This document shows positions 32,877 through 41,894 of a DNA stretch of 64,000 nucleotides, in pieces. A program made the translations under genes and the position numbers. Origin of the DNA: RUG572 sp964386385 (GTDB taxonomy: Bacteria > Verrucomicrobiota > Kiritimatiellia > RFP12 > UBA1067); NCBI GenBank assembly GCA_964386385.1, contig CAYLRN010000009.1:1-64000 (forward strand), in the 5' to 3' direction. The notes under the pieces are model-generated. The model was not told where the DNA came from. It made no database searches and saw nothing but the letters and a program-made list of their open reading frames with translations. Position 1 is the stretch's first letter; each line of letters starts with the position of its first letter.

Positions 32877-35800
32877 ATGGACTTGGCCAACTGGATGGCG
32901 CGAATCAGATTGATTGCGGTCGTGTGCGCCGCCGCCCTGTGCGGGGCGGCGGCGGGCGCGACGCGGACGTACGTGGCGGCGCAGACGGTGTCCGACGTGC
33001 TGTCGGGCGACGACTCGGTCGTCGTCGACTGCGGCAAAGGCAATTTCGTCTCCTTCACGGGCGCGAACACGTTCACGGGCGGCACTACGATCCTCTCCGG
33101 CGGCGTGATCGTCTCGAACGCCACCGCCCTCGGCACTGGCGCGATCTCCTGTGCGAGCGGCGCTGCCGTGCGCGTGTGCGTGAGCTATCGCGATTCGGGG
33201 CGGACGCTCAACGCCGCCGTGATCGACCGCATCCGCGTGGCGGAGCCGGAAGGGGAGGGCGAGCCGCATGTCGCATTCCAGCTGACGGGGGCGGGGCTCT
33301 CCAACGACGTGGACTTCTCGCGCCAGCCGTACCTCTGGCTGAGCGCGCCCTGCGGGAACAACGTCGAGGGACGGCTTGCGGGCGTCTTCGAGCCGTACGG
33401 CGACGTCTACAAGATGGGCTACTCCGGCGAGACCGGATGGCAGGCGCAGGGGCTGTGCGTGACGAACCTGGCGGACGCGGCGGACGAGACGCCGCGCCGC
33501 GTGCTGTTGCGCGGGACGGGCACGACTACGTTCAGGGAGACGAAGCACTCATTTTCCGGCGGAATCGTCGTCGAGGGCCCTGCGCGTCTCGCCGTCTGGA
33601 GCGGAAGCGGCTGTCTGGGCACGGGCGTCGCGAAGTGTCCGACGGAGTTCATCGCATTGCGCAACGGCGCCGGGCTCAACTTCAAGAACTACGGACAGGT
33701 GTTCAAGGCCGACGTGGCGATCCGCGTGGAGGGGACGAACGACTTCCACTCGTGCGGCGCGAGCAAGTCCGTCTATTCGACGGTGAAGGGACCGGTAACC
33801 GGCTGGGGCGAGATCCGGCTGACCGACCAGGGCGGACTGTGGTTCACGAGCGCAAGCAACACGTTCACGGGCGTTTTGCGCGTGACTAACGGACATGCCA
33901 CCTACGACGGCGAGATCCGCATCGGAGACGGCGAGAACTGCAGCTGGGCGGGAACCGAAATCGTCCAGCCCGACCGCACCAACGTCGTCTTCTCTGTCAA
34001 CTGCACCTCCGACTTCACCCTCGGCGCAGCGCTTTCGGCGACGGGCGGGCGTTTCACCAAGTACGGGCGGGGAACGCTTACGTTCGCCAGGCCGTTCTCC
34101 CGCCAGCCATTTGCGGCGCATCCCGACGCGGCGGTCATGCGCATGGAGGGCGGCACGGTCAGGCTCTTGCATCCGTGGAACGTCGAGCGCGGCGGCGTTG
34201 TCGACTTCAAGAACGGCGCGATCCTGGACCTGAACGGGACGGCGTCCTCTTCCCTGCCTCTGCCATGCGGCGTGGGCGCAATCGTCAACCCGCCGGCCGG
34301 CGGCGTGACGCTGACGGGCATGGCGCGGGAAGGGTCGGGCTTCAACGGAAGGCTGGAGGGCGACGTGTCCGCGAACGTCGCGTCCGGACCCGCATGGCAG
34401 CTCGGCTCCGACGCGGAGATGGCGGGACGCCTTAAAGTCCTTTCGGGAGATGTCAAGTTCGTGGATGGTGCGCGGGTGCGCGGGTACGAAGCCGGAGCGT
34501 CCACGCGGACGCGCTTCCTGGGCGCCGACAAGGCGCGGCAGACCGGACTGAATCTGGAGATCTGGGAGAACGCCGTCGACATGAACGTGGGTGTGGCCCA
34601 GGCCATGGACGACGCCATCGCCCGCATGGCGGCCGCGGCGCCCGACGTCGTCACCGACATGGCGGCGTTCACGGAAGGGTTCAAGAGCGGCGAGAACGAC
34701 AGCGCGGGCGGCAACAAGGGGCCGTTCTCCGACGTGCTGGGCGGGTCGAAGGACTGCTTCCTCGCGAAGTTCAGCGGTTTCTTCGCCGCCGAAACGGCGG
34801 GGACGTACCAGTTCCGCATTCGGGCGGACGACGCGGCGCGGCTGATCATGGACTCCACGAACGTCGTCGTCGAGGTGGCGGCGGGCGACGGTTCCGCCAA
34901 GGCCGTCGGCGCGGCAGACCTGTCTGAAGGGCGCCATCCGATGACCGTCTGGTTCTGCGAACGCGGCGGATGGGAGATTCTGTGGGTGGAGATGAAGGCT
35001 CCGGGCGAAACGGACTTCTCACCGGTGCCGCTGCGCGTCCTCTCCGCCTGGAACGGACGGCACACGGACCTGGGGCCGGTCACGGGAGCCGGCGCTTTGG
35101 AACTCGGCGCGGCGGGGGCCGTCTGGCCGGACGCGCTCGACCTCTCCGCGTTCGAGGGGCGGCTGCTCGCCAACGCCCACACGGCCTCGCCGTCGTGCGG
35201 GTCCGTCACGCCCGTGTCCACGCCCATTTGCTTCGTCAGCCCCAGGGGGCTTTTCGGCGGCGTCGACTGGGCGATGCTGGGACAGGCGACGCCGATATTG
35301 GATTCGGCGACTTCGGCGGTCGACCTTATTCCCGACGCGCAGACGAACGCCTACGGGTCGCTGAACACCGCGGAAGCGCTCGACCTCGCCCGGCCGTTCA
35401 CGTTCTCGTTCGACTTTTCCGTCCACGAGCCGTGGGGCGCATGCGGCGACGGCTTCTGCCTTGTGCTGCACGACGGCAGGACCGGCTACGCGAACGGCAC
35501 GTTCTCCTTCGGCGAGGAGTGGATGCGCATCAACGACGCAAGCGCCTACGGAATGCAGTTCTACATGATGCCGGGGTCGTCCATCTTCGCCTGGGTCAAG
35601 GACAGGATGCGTCTCGGCGCGACTGCGACGAACACGGTCTTCACCATGGAGGCCGTCAAGACGAAGCCCATGCACGTGGACTTCCTCTGGGACCTGACGA
35701 ACCTCGTTGTGCGCCTTGAAAGGGGGGCGGACGTCTGGACGTCGACGAACGCGCAGGCGGCGGCCGACATCGCGGAGAGGTTTCCGTCGGGGGCGTACCT

Positions 35801-36323
35801 TGGCGTCTGGGGGCAGTGTGGCGGATTCTACACCGGGATGCGGCTGGGCAATATCGTGCTGGACGTGTCCGGCGGGGACGCTGACGTCTGCACGTTCAAC
35901 GGCGTGCTGGGCGTGACGAACGGCACGTCGTCCGTCTTCGTCGAGGCCGGCGTGGCGGCGCGTCTGGCGGCGCGGCTTGACGTCGTGGGCGCGGGCGGGC
36001 TTTCGGTGGCGGACGGATCCGAGGTGGCGATGGCGTCGTCCGCCTGGGCGTTCGGCCTTGCGAATCCCGAATCCATGCTGACGCTCTCCGGCGCGTTCAC
36101 GTTCCCGGACGTTTCGGCGGTCTCGCCAATCGAGGTTGAGCTGACGGGTGACGTGCCGCCCCGGCGGCGGACGCTTGCGGACCTGCGCGGCGTCGCGGAC
36201 GGCGCGGCGGACGGCCTCGTCTTCCGCCTCTCCGATGGCAGCCCCGCCTCCTGGCGGCTTGAGTGGTCCGGCGGCCTCCTGCGCGTTTCCGACAGCGTGG
36301 GCACGCTGATCGTTTTCCGCTAG
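32877..36323 (+). CDS. Giant secreted protein with PATR, PA14 and lectin domains
   Basis: The 1148-aa protein has a signal peptide (RLIAVVCAAALCGAAAGA), at least two PATR (autotransporter-associated beta strand) units (NTFTGGTTILSGGVIVSNA near residue 68 and NTFTGVLRVTNG near 328), a PA14-type domain (about 554-720; FSGFFAAETAGTYQFRIRAD is its core strand) and a legume-lectin/concanavalin-like domain (about 821-1000). PA14 and lectin domains bind carbohydrate, so it is probably an outer-surface glycan binder. It has no autotransporter beta-barrel; the protein ends GTLIVFR, close to the end of the other giant. GCGGAGA (32863-32869) supports ATG 32877 over ATG 32856. Two genes follow closely and may be co-transcribed. 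Confidence 0.8.
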   Translation: MDLANWMARIRLIAVVCAAALCGAAAGATRTYVAAQTVSDVLSGDDSVVVDCGKGNFVSFTGANTFTGGTTILSGGVIVSNATALGTGAISCASGAAVRVCVSYRDSGRTLNAAVIDRIRVAEPEGEGEPHVAFQLTGAGLSNDVDFSRQPYLWLSAPCGNNVEGRLAGVFEPYGDVYKMGYSGETGWQAQGLCVTNLADAADETPRRVLLRGTGTTTFRETKHSFSGGIVVEGPARLAVWSGSGCLGTGVAKCPTEFIALRNGAGLNFKNYGQVFKADVAIRVEGTNDFHSCGASKSVYSTVKGPVTGWGEIRLTDQGGLWFTSASNTFTGVLRVTNGHATYDGEIRIGDGENCSWAGTEIVQPDRTNVVFSVNCTSDFTLGAALSATGGRFTKYGRGTLTFARPFSRQPFAAHPDAAVMRMEGGTVRLLHPWNVERGGVVDFKNGAILDLNGTASSSLPLPCGVGAIVNPPAGGVTLTGMAREGSGFNGRLEGDVSANVASGPAWQLGSDAEMAGRLKVLSGDVKFVDGARVRGYEAGASTRTRFLGADKARQTGLNLEIWENAVDMNVGVAQAMDDAIARMAAAAPDVVTDMAAFTEGFKSGENDSAGGNKGPFSDVLGGSKDCFLAKFSGFFAAETAGTYQFRIRADDAARLIMDSTNVVVEVAAGDGSAKAVGAADLSEGRHPMTVWFCERGGWEILWVEMKAPGETDFSPVPLRVLSAWNGRHTDLGPVTGAGALELGAAGAVWPDALDLSAFEGRLLANAHTASPSCGSVTPVSTPICFVSPRGLFGGVDWAMLGQATPILDSATSAVDLIPDAQTNAYGSLNTAEALDLARPFTFSFDFSVHEPWGACGDGFCLVLHDGRTGYANGTFSFGEEWMRINDASAYGMQFYMMPGSSIFAWVKDRMRLGATATNTVFTMEAVKTKPMHVDFLWDLTNLVVRLERGADVWTSTNAQAAADIAERFPSGAYLGVWGQCGGFYTGMRLGNIVLDVSGGDADVCTFNGVLGVTNGTSSVFVEAGVAARLAARLDVVGAGGLSVADGSEVAMASSAWAFGLANPESMLTLSGAFTFPDVSAVSPIEVELTGDVPPRRRTLADLRGVADGAADGLVFRLSDGSPASWRLEWSGGLLRVSDSVGTLIVFR

Positions 36324-36389
36324 GCCGCTGAACCTTTTCCGCCTTCTCCTCGTTGAATCGTCTGAATTCAGCGAACTGGAAAGACGGAA

Positions 36390-38063
36390 ATGAAGACGAC
36401 GATACGAACACTGTCATTGTGCGCCCTGGCGGCCGTGTCCGCGCTGGGCGCGTTTGGCGACTACGCGGCCGACCTCAAGGCCGCGGTCGGGCGCAAGCGC
36501 GACGTCATGTACTACGCGCTCGGCTTCGAGCCGTGCTTCTGGCCGAAGCACGTGCCGTTCAGCCAGCAGAACTTCTGGAACATCCGGCTCAACGCGCTTT
36601 TGAAGACCCCCACGCCGATCGACACGCTCGTATACTGCCCGATCGGCGGGTTCGGATGCCTTTCCGCGAAGATTCCCTCCGCCGAGATGCCGACGAAGCA
36701 GCCGTCCGACGAATCGACGTGGATGCGCGGCGTCAGAAACGCCCTGCCGGAGTTCGTCAAGGCCGGCACCGACCCCGTCAAGGAAGTCGTCGCCTGGGCG
36801 GAGAAGAACAAGAAGGAGCTGATAATCGCCCTGCCGGTCAATTCGCGCGAGCACGCGAACACGCAGAAGAACCGCCCGATCCTCTGGGACAACTACTTCT
36901 GGAGTCCGTGGAAGGAGCGGCATCCGAACGACCTGATTGGCGCGGCGGCCGACGGCGCGCAGCGCTACGGCAGCGCGACGGACGTGAACTACGCGATGGC
37001 GTCGGTACGCGCGGAGTACGTGGCGATGGCGAAGGACATTGCCGAGACGTACGCAGTGGACGGAATCATGATGGACTTCTGCTCCGCGCCGATGCTCTTC
37101 GCGACGGTCGCCTGCGGCGGGAAGGCCGGCACGAAGGAGTGGCAGCAGATCACGGAGATGATCGCGCAGATCCGCAAGGCGGTGGACGCCGCCGGGCAGA
37201 AGCGCGGAAAGCCGATTCTCCTCTCCGCCCGCGTTCCAGATTCGATTCCGTTCTGCAAGGACATGGGGCTTGACCTGATGGCGGTCGTGGACCAGAAGCT
37301 CCTCGACTTCGTCGTCGCTGGCGGCACGGTGGAGCTCAACCCGTGGTCGTACATGGGCGACGCCTTCAAGAAGAGCGGAACGCCTTTCTACGCCTCTTTC
37401 AACATCAGCGACATCTTCGTCGGCAACGACAGCGGCTACGAGGCGGACGACGACAGGCCGACGCTCAAGCGGCAGAGTCCGCACGGCTATCGCGCCAGGA
37501 TACAGGAGGCCGGCGTCGGCGGCGCGGCGGGCGTGATGTTCGTCAACCCGTACCACTGGCATCGCTTCGGCCTCCACTGCGTCTGCGGCACGATACAGAG
37601 CGTCAAGACGCAGGACAAGCGCTACTTCGTGACGTACCGCCAGAACTCGACCGCGCGCAACGCGATGTCAGACGGCATGAGGCACTGCACGCGCGAACAG
37701 CTCGTGTCGTGGTGGCCGTACGACCTCAAGGGGGCTCCGGCGAAGTACGGCGTGTACGTCTGGGACGACTTCGCCGCGCTCAAGCGGCAGGGGAAGGAGC
37801 CCATGCGGGCAATCCTCACCACCGAGGCGTCCATCCCAAGCGGATGCCAGATCTCCGTCACGCTCAACGGCAAGCCGCTCAAGCTGCTCAAGAAAATAGC
37901 GGGCAGCCAGCAGTTCGAGGCGCCGCTTGCGTCCCTCAAGTACGGGCGCAACGAGGTGGTGGTCAAGTCCTCGGGCAAGAACAAACGCGGGCAGACGACT
38001 AAACTGGGCAACATCGCCATCGACGTGATGTTCGGCAATGGCAAGGAAGGCGGTGCGAAATGA
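36390..38063 (+). CDS. Secreted TIM-barrel glycosidase-like protein
   Basis: The 557-aa protein has a signal peptide (LSLCALAAVSALGAFG) and a putative TIM barrel with strands around DTLVYCPIGGFG, ELIIALPVNSREH, VDGIMMDFC, ILLSARVPDS and GTVELNPWSYMGD, followed by a C-terminal beta-sandwich (about residues 460-550). The pattern recalls GH10-like putative glycosidases (GHL-type) of uncultured PVC bacteria. The D in GIMMDFC is a catalytic candidate. I do not recognise a characterised family with confidence. It is followed by an ATGA overlap with the next gene. Confidence 0.55.
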   Translation: MKTTIRTLSLCALAAVSALGAFGDYAADLKAAVGRKRDVMYYALGFEPCFWPKHVPFSQQNFWNIRLNALLKTPTPIDTLVYCPIGGFGCLSAKIPSAEMPTKQPSDESTWMRGVRNALPEFVKAGTDPVKEVVAWAEKNKKELIIALPVNSREHANTQKNRPILWDNYFWSPWKERHPNDLIGAAADGAQRYGSATDVNYAMASVRAEYVAMAKDIAETYAVDGIMMDFCSAPMLFATVACGGKAGTKEWQQITEMIAQIRKAVDAAGQKRGKPILLSARVPDSIPFCKDMGLDLMAVVDQKLLDFVVAGGTVELNPWSYMGDAFKKSGTPFYASFNISDIFVGNDSGYEADDDRPTLKRQSPHGYRARIQEAGVGGAAGVMFVNPYHWHRFGLHCVCGTIQSVKTQDKRYFVTYRQNSTARNAMSDGMRHCTREQLVSWWPYDLKGAPAKYGVYVWDDFAALKRQGKEPMRAILTTEASIPSGCQISVTLNGKPLKLLKKIAGSQQFEAPLASLKYGRNEVVVKSSGKNKRGQTTKLGNIAIDVMFGNGKEGGAK

Positions 38064-39682
38064 GCAGCGACGCGTCGGAGAAGATCGCCGAGAACGCCGG
38101 CAAGCTCGAGGAACTCGAAAAGCTCTTCGACCAGCCGTCAACGTGGCAGCGTCTGCGCATTCTTTTCACGGGGCTTGGCAAGCCGCGCAAGTCGCGCGAG
38201 TTCAAGGAGGCGTGGGTGGAGTTCCAGCGGCTGTCGGCGCCGCTCCTGGCAACCCTGCTCCCGGTAATCGCAATCGCGATCCTGATCGTCTGCGCCACGC
38301 CGGACGCCGTCGACAAGACGTTCCAGAACATCCAGATCGTCGAGGCGGAGCAGGAGGAGGAGCTTGTCGATGCGCCGGACGACCCGCTTGACACGCCGAT
38401 AGAGATTGCGCAGGACATCGACGTCACGATGGAAGTGGACGTGGCGCCCGACGTCATAAACCCCGTCCAGACGCTTGCGCCGTCGACCCCGACTCCGGCC
38501 GCGCCGACCGTCGAGGCCGTCATGAGCGTCGTCTCGCCCGTCAGGATGAAGAACGTCTTCGCAGACAACCGCTCCGCATCCGCCCGCGCCAAGTCCCTTC
38601 GCCACTTCGGCGGCGACCGGCAGACCGAGGCCGCCGTGATGCGCGCGCTGCGCTGGCTCAAGACGCGGCAGAACAAGGACGGCAGCTGGCCGGGCGCCGC
38701 CGGCGCGGACCAGATGCGTCCCACCGGCCTCGTCATCCTCACCTTTCTCTCGCACGGCGAGAAGCCGGGCGCGACCAAGGAGTTCGGCGAGACCGTCCAG
38801 CGCGGCGTCCAGTACCTCATGAGCCAAGGCAGCCTCGACGCCGCCGAGATGCACGCCCTCGCGGAGTCGTTCGGAATGTCGCGCAACCCGAACATCAAGG
38901 ACGTCGTCGAGAAGAGGCTCAACGCGCTTGCAGACCGCCTTGCCGACACGGAATGGGGGCCGCCCCGCGACGGCTCGAAGGCCGTCCTCCCGCGCCTTCT
39001 GCCCATGACGTTCGAGACGATGGCCCTTCGCAGCGCGAAGCTCAGCCACTTCGACCTTCCGAACATGGACAAGGCCCTGGCCAAACTCAAGGCCGGCTTC
39101 CTCTGTCAGGCGAACCTCAAGAGCGGTGGCTTCTCCGACGACCACTGGGGGCCGCCTCGCGCGAACTACCGTCGCACCGGCACGTGGCACTTCATGGTCG
39201 GCGTCGTCGCCATGCAGTACCTCGGCGCAAGTTCGCATGCCGTGATCGAGAAGACGCTCGCGATTCTCGACGACGACTGGGAGCCGCCGACGCTCGAGAC
39301 GTCCGACATCTCCTGCTGCCCCGTGCGCGGAAACTACTGGGCCACGATGGTGTTCTTCAACGCCGGCGGAAAGCGCTGGGCGAACTGGAACCGCGACATG
39401 AAGCGCGTGTACGTCGGCGGACAGCACATACTCCGCGACGTGAAGTACGTCGACCCCGACGGAAAGCCGCAGGAAATCGGGCACTGGACGTGCGAGGACA
39501 TGCACATCAGCCGCGACAAGGCGGGGCGCGACATCATCTCCACCTGCTACATCGCCCAACAGCTGATGGTCTACTACCGCTACCTTCCCACCAGCAAGTC
39601 CGAGGTCTGGGCCGGCGAAGTCGAGAAGAAGGCGCCAGTTGCGGAAAAGGACGACGTCGCCGTCAGCGTCGACGACCTCTAA
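38060..39682 (+). CDS. Membrane-anchored protein with squalene-cyclase/prenyltransferase-type alpha/alpha-toroid
   Basis: The 540-aa protein has a cytosolic coiled N-terminus, one transmembrane helix (about residues 73-91, LLATLLPVIAIAILIVCAT), a Pro/Thr/Asp-rich linker and a large extracytoplasmic domain starting ALRWLKTRQNKDGSWPG, the repeat signature of terpene-cyclase/prenyltransferase toroids. The toroid is also used by alpha-2-macroglobulin-like and polysaccharide-binding proteins, and PVC genomes carry many such proteins of unknown role. No DXDD cyclase motif is evident, so enzyme activity is doubtful. Its ATG overlaps the stop of the TIM-barrel gene by four bases, which argues for a joint function. 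Confidence 0.65.
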   Translation: MSSDASEKIAENAGKLEELEKLFDQPSTWQRLRILFTGLGKPRKSREFKEAWVEFQRLSAPLLATLLPVIAIAILIVCATPDAVDKTFQNIQIVEAEQEEELVDAPDDPLDTPIEIAQDIDVTMEVDVAPDVINPVQTLAPSTPTPAAPTVEAVMSVVSPVRMKNVFADNRSASARAKSLRHFGGDRQTEAAVMRALRWLKTRQNKDGSWPGAAGADQMRPTGLVILTFLSHGEKPGATKEFGETVQRGVQYLMSQGSLDAAEMHALAESFGMSRNPNIKDVVEKRLNALADRLADTEWGPPRDGSKAVLPRLLPMTFETMALRSAKLSHFDLPNMDKALAKLKAGFLCQANLKSGGFSDDHWGPPRANYRRTGTWHFMVGVVAMQYLGASSHAVIEKTLAILDDDWEPPTLETSDISCCPVRGNYWATMVFFNAGGKRWANWNRDMKRVYVGGQHILRDVKYVDPDGKPQEIGHWTCEDMHISRDKAGRDIISTCYIAQQLMVYYRYLPTSKSEVWAGEVEKKAPVAEKDDVAVSVDDL

Positions 39683-39970
39683 ATGATTAAGTGATTAAGT
39701 TGCAGCCAACGCGGCGGGGTGGAAGGCGGTTGTCCTCAATCGCCGCCGCGCCTGAATCGGCATATGAGTGGGCCATTCGGTAGGGCGGGGCGTCCCGCCC
39801 CGCCGAATCCGTCCGTGCATGGGAGGGACGCGCTCCCGCGCGTCCGGCGCCGTCGACGAAACGGCGCGACGAGACGTCGCGCCCTACCGGATTGCCTTCG
39901 TTTTGCCTCGGTCGCGCAGTAGCGCGCCCCTCCCGACTTAACCGCTTAATCACTTAACCACTTAATCTTT
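39683..39970. repeat. Intergenic repeat cluster bounded by inverted TTAAGTGA/CCACTTAA arrays
   Basis: Forward units (GATTAAGTGATTAAG, 39684-39698) start right after the stop codon and the inverted array (CTTAACCGCTTAATCACTTA...) ends near 39968. Inside are GGGCGGGGCGTCCCGCCCC (39783), GGGACGCGCTCCCGCGCG (39824), GCGCGACGAGACGTCGCGC (39864) and a GCGCAGTAGCGCGCCCCTCC unit (39914). No gene is supported. Confidence 0.85.
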
Positions 39971-40042
39971 TCGTCCCCCTCCGCCACCGCATCTTCCATT
40001 TCCATGGGGCAAATGTGCGCAAAAATCGCCAAAACTCACGAT

Positions 40043-40106
40043 TTGCGTTCTGCGAAAAAAAAAAATGAATTTATGGGTTGTGTTCCATGTCAAAAAACAG
40101 TAAAAT
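40043..40106 (+). promoter_or_regulatory. Promoter region of the SUMF1-fold gene with an A11 tract
   Basis: TTGTGT (40078-40083) and TAAAAT (40101-40106) with a 17-base spacer containing A6 are the best promoter pair. Upstream an A11 tract (40055-40065) sits 7 bases after a TTGCGT hexamer (40043-40048), but the sequence after it (TGAATTTATGG) is a poor -10. It resembles the A-tract promoters at 26920 and 32802 only in part. Confidence 0.55.
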
Positions 40107-40204
40107 ACGCATCCATGATTTCCTCTCCTTTCGGGTTGGGGCGAGGAAGTCGCAATTCATTGAAATGGCAAATGCAATAACGAATGCAAGGGAAAAGTGA
40201 GAGT

Positions 40205-41413
40205 ATGTCAGGTCTGAATGGTGTGTGTGTCGCATGGGTCCGGCGTTGGGCGGCGATGGCAGCCCTGTGCGCGGGGGTGTCGTGTTCGTCCGCCTTTGCG
40301 GCGGGCGAGGGTTCACTCTACTGCGTCATCGATTTGTCCGGCGGCGCGAACGCGGCAGCCTATCCGGTCTCGTATCTTGACGCGGAGCCGGCGGGCGGCT
40401 GGGCGGACGAGCACAAGACGACGAAGCTCGTCCTGCGCCGGATCGAGCCCGGGACGTTCAAGATGCACAACGTCCAGGACGTCACGCTGACGCGCGCGTA
40501 CTACATCGGCGTCTTCGAAGTGACCCAGAGGCAGTACGAACTCGTCACGGGGACGAATCCTTCCGACTATGGGACGTACGCCAGTTCATATGTCGGCGAC
40601 ATGCGTCCGGTCGAGAGCGTCAAGTGGAACGACGCGCGCGGCGTCTCCACGACGTACGACTGGCCGACCGTGAAGACCGTGGACGGCAGCTCATTTATCG
40701 GGCGCATTCGCGCGCGGACCGGACTGATCGTAGACCTGCCGACGTACGCCCAGTGGGAGTACGCCTGCCGCGCGGGGGCGGACGAACTCTACAACCGCGA
40801 AAACTTCGACGAGGAAACGCTCAATCTCATCGCCCGGTGGAACGAGAACCGCGGATACGACACGCACACGGTCGTCGGGTCGTATCGTCCGAACGCATGG
40901 GGCCTGTACGACATGATCGGCAACGTCAACGAATGGTGTCTTGACTGGTACTCCGACACGCTGACGTACGGCGTCAATCCCACTGGGGCGACGACGGGGG
41001 AGAAGCGCGTAATCTGCGGCGGAGCATGGTGGACGGGGCTGAGTTCCGGGCTCTTCAACAGCTTCACGATCAACAGCGCCGGCGCCGACACTGCGGAAAG
41101 CGACCTGCGCGGCATCGGACTGCGTCTTGTCGGCAACACGGACGGCGAGGTCGATTCGCTGCGCATCACGGCGATTTCGGTCGACGAGGTGGCGCGGACG
41201 GCCACGCTTGAGGCGGCGTACACGATGGCGTGGGGCGAGCCGGATCCCGTGGACTTCAAGGTCAAGCACTTCGCCGCGCTGGAGGAGGTGGAGACGCAGA
41301 CGCTCGAGCCGGTGGCGATTCCCGTCCTCGACAGGGAGCGCGGGCTTGCGACGCTGACTGTCGATCTCCCGGAAGGAGCGCTGGGCTTCATGCGCATGAT
41401 CGTCGTGGAATGA
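40205..41413 (+). CDS. Secreted SUMF1/FGE-fold protein, probably non-catalytic
   Basis: The 402-aa protein has a signal peptide (MAALCAGVSCSSAFA) and a formylglycine-generating-enzyme fold: YYIGVFEVTQRQYELVTG, DLPTYAQWEYACRAGA, NAWGLYDMIGNVNEWCLDWY and VICGGAWWTG. The C-terminal Cys-containing motif of active FGE enzymes (CRxAxR) is absent; FNSFTINSAGADT stands in its place, so sulfatase activation is unlikely. Such domains often serve as binding modules in PVC secreted proteins. A C-terminal beta region of about 90 residues is added. ATG 40184 is also in frame; 40205 is closer to AAGGGA and keeps a compact leader. Confidence 0.75.
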   Translation: MSGLNGVCVAWVRRWAAMAALCAGVSCSSAFAAGEGSLYCVIDLSGGANAAAYPVSYLDAEPAGGWADEHKTTKLVLRRIEPGTFKMHNVQDVTLTRAYYIGVFEVTQRQYELVTGTNPSDYGTYASSYVGDMRPVESVKWNDARGVSTTYDWPTVKTVDGSSFIGRIRARTGLIVDLPTYAQWEYACRAGADELYNRENFDEETLNLIARWNENRGYDTHTVVGSYRPNAWGLYDMIGNVNEWCLDWYSDTLTYGVNPTGATTGEKRVICGGAWWTGLSSGLFNSFTINSAGADTAESDLRGIGLRLVGNTDGEVDSLRITAISVDEVARTATLEAAYTMAWGEPDPVDFKVKHFAALEEVETQTLEPVAIPVLDRERGLATLTVDLPEGALGFMRMIVVE

Positions 41414-41445
41414 CGGGCAGATGCGCATTCCCGGCGATGCGACGG

Positions 41446-41479
41446 CGCGGGCGGCGAAAGCCGCCCGCGTCCGCTTTTT
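41446..41479 (+). terminator. Rho-independent terminator after the SUMF1-fold gene
   Basis: A perfect 10-bp stem, CGCGGGCGGC/GCCGCCCGCG, closes a GAAA tetraloop (41446-41469) and is followed by CCGCTTTTT. It begins 32 bases after the stop codon. Confidence 0.88.
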
Positions 41480-41519
41480 CCGTGTTTGATGTCACAGACT
41501 GCAGCGACAAACATACGGC

Positions 41520-41570
41520 TTGAAATCTCCGATTGGATGTTGTATAGTACAAGTCATTCAGAAATGAATG
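41520..41570 (+). promoter_or_regulatory. Promoter and possible operator of the toxin-antitoxin pair
   Basis: TTGAAA (41520-41525) and TATAGT (41543-41548) have a 17-base spacer and the -10 is TG-extended. A small inverted repeat, CATTC-N6-GAATG (41555-41570), covers the expected transcription start and could be the site where the antitoxin represses its own operon. Confidence 0.7.
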
Positions 41571-41588
41571 CGTTTTGCATGAGGTTGT

Positions 41589-41894
41589 ATGGCACAGGCA
41601 TTGGTACAGGTAAGGGTTGAGCGGACGCTTAAAGAGCAGGCCGCGACAATCTATGACGCCATCGGTATGGATCTGCCGACGGCGATCCGCATGTTCTTCA
41701 AGAAGAGCGTTATGGTTGGGGGGTTGCCGTTCGACGGCAGAATCCAGATGCGCGACCATGCGGCCATTTTGGCATTTGAGTCGATGCGCGCAAAGGTTGA
41801 ATCCTCCAATGCCGAAGAGCCGTCGATGGATGAAATCAACGACTTCATCTCAACCGTTCGCGGCAGTCGGCGGACAGTAGGGCAGAACGCATGA
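41589..41894 (+). CDS. RelB/DinJ-family antitoxin
   Basis: The 101-aa protein starts with a ribbon-helix-helix segment (LVQVRVERTLKEQAATIYDAIGMDLPTAIRMFFKKSV), the DNA-binding part of RelB/DinJ antitoxins, with the following GGLPFDGR typical of the family. The acidic C-terminus would neutralise the toxin. Its stop overlaps the start of the PIN-domain gene by four bases, so the pair is one operon. RelB/DinJ is more often paired with RelE/YafQ toxins; a PIN partner is less common. Confidence 0.9.
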   Translation: MAQALVQVRVERTLKEQAATIYDAIGMDLPTAIRMFFKKSVMVGGLPFDGRIQMRDHAAILAFESMRAKVESSNAEEPSMDEINDFISTVRGSRRTVGQNA

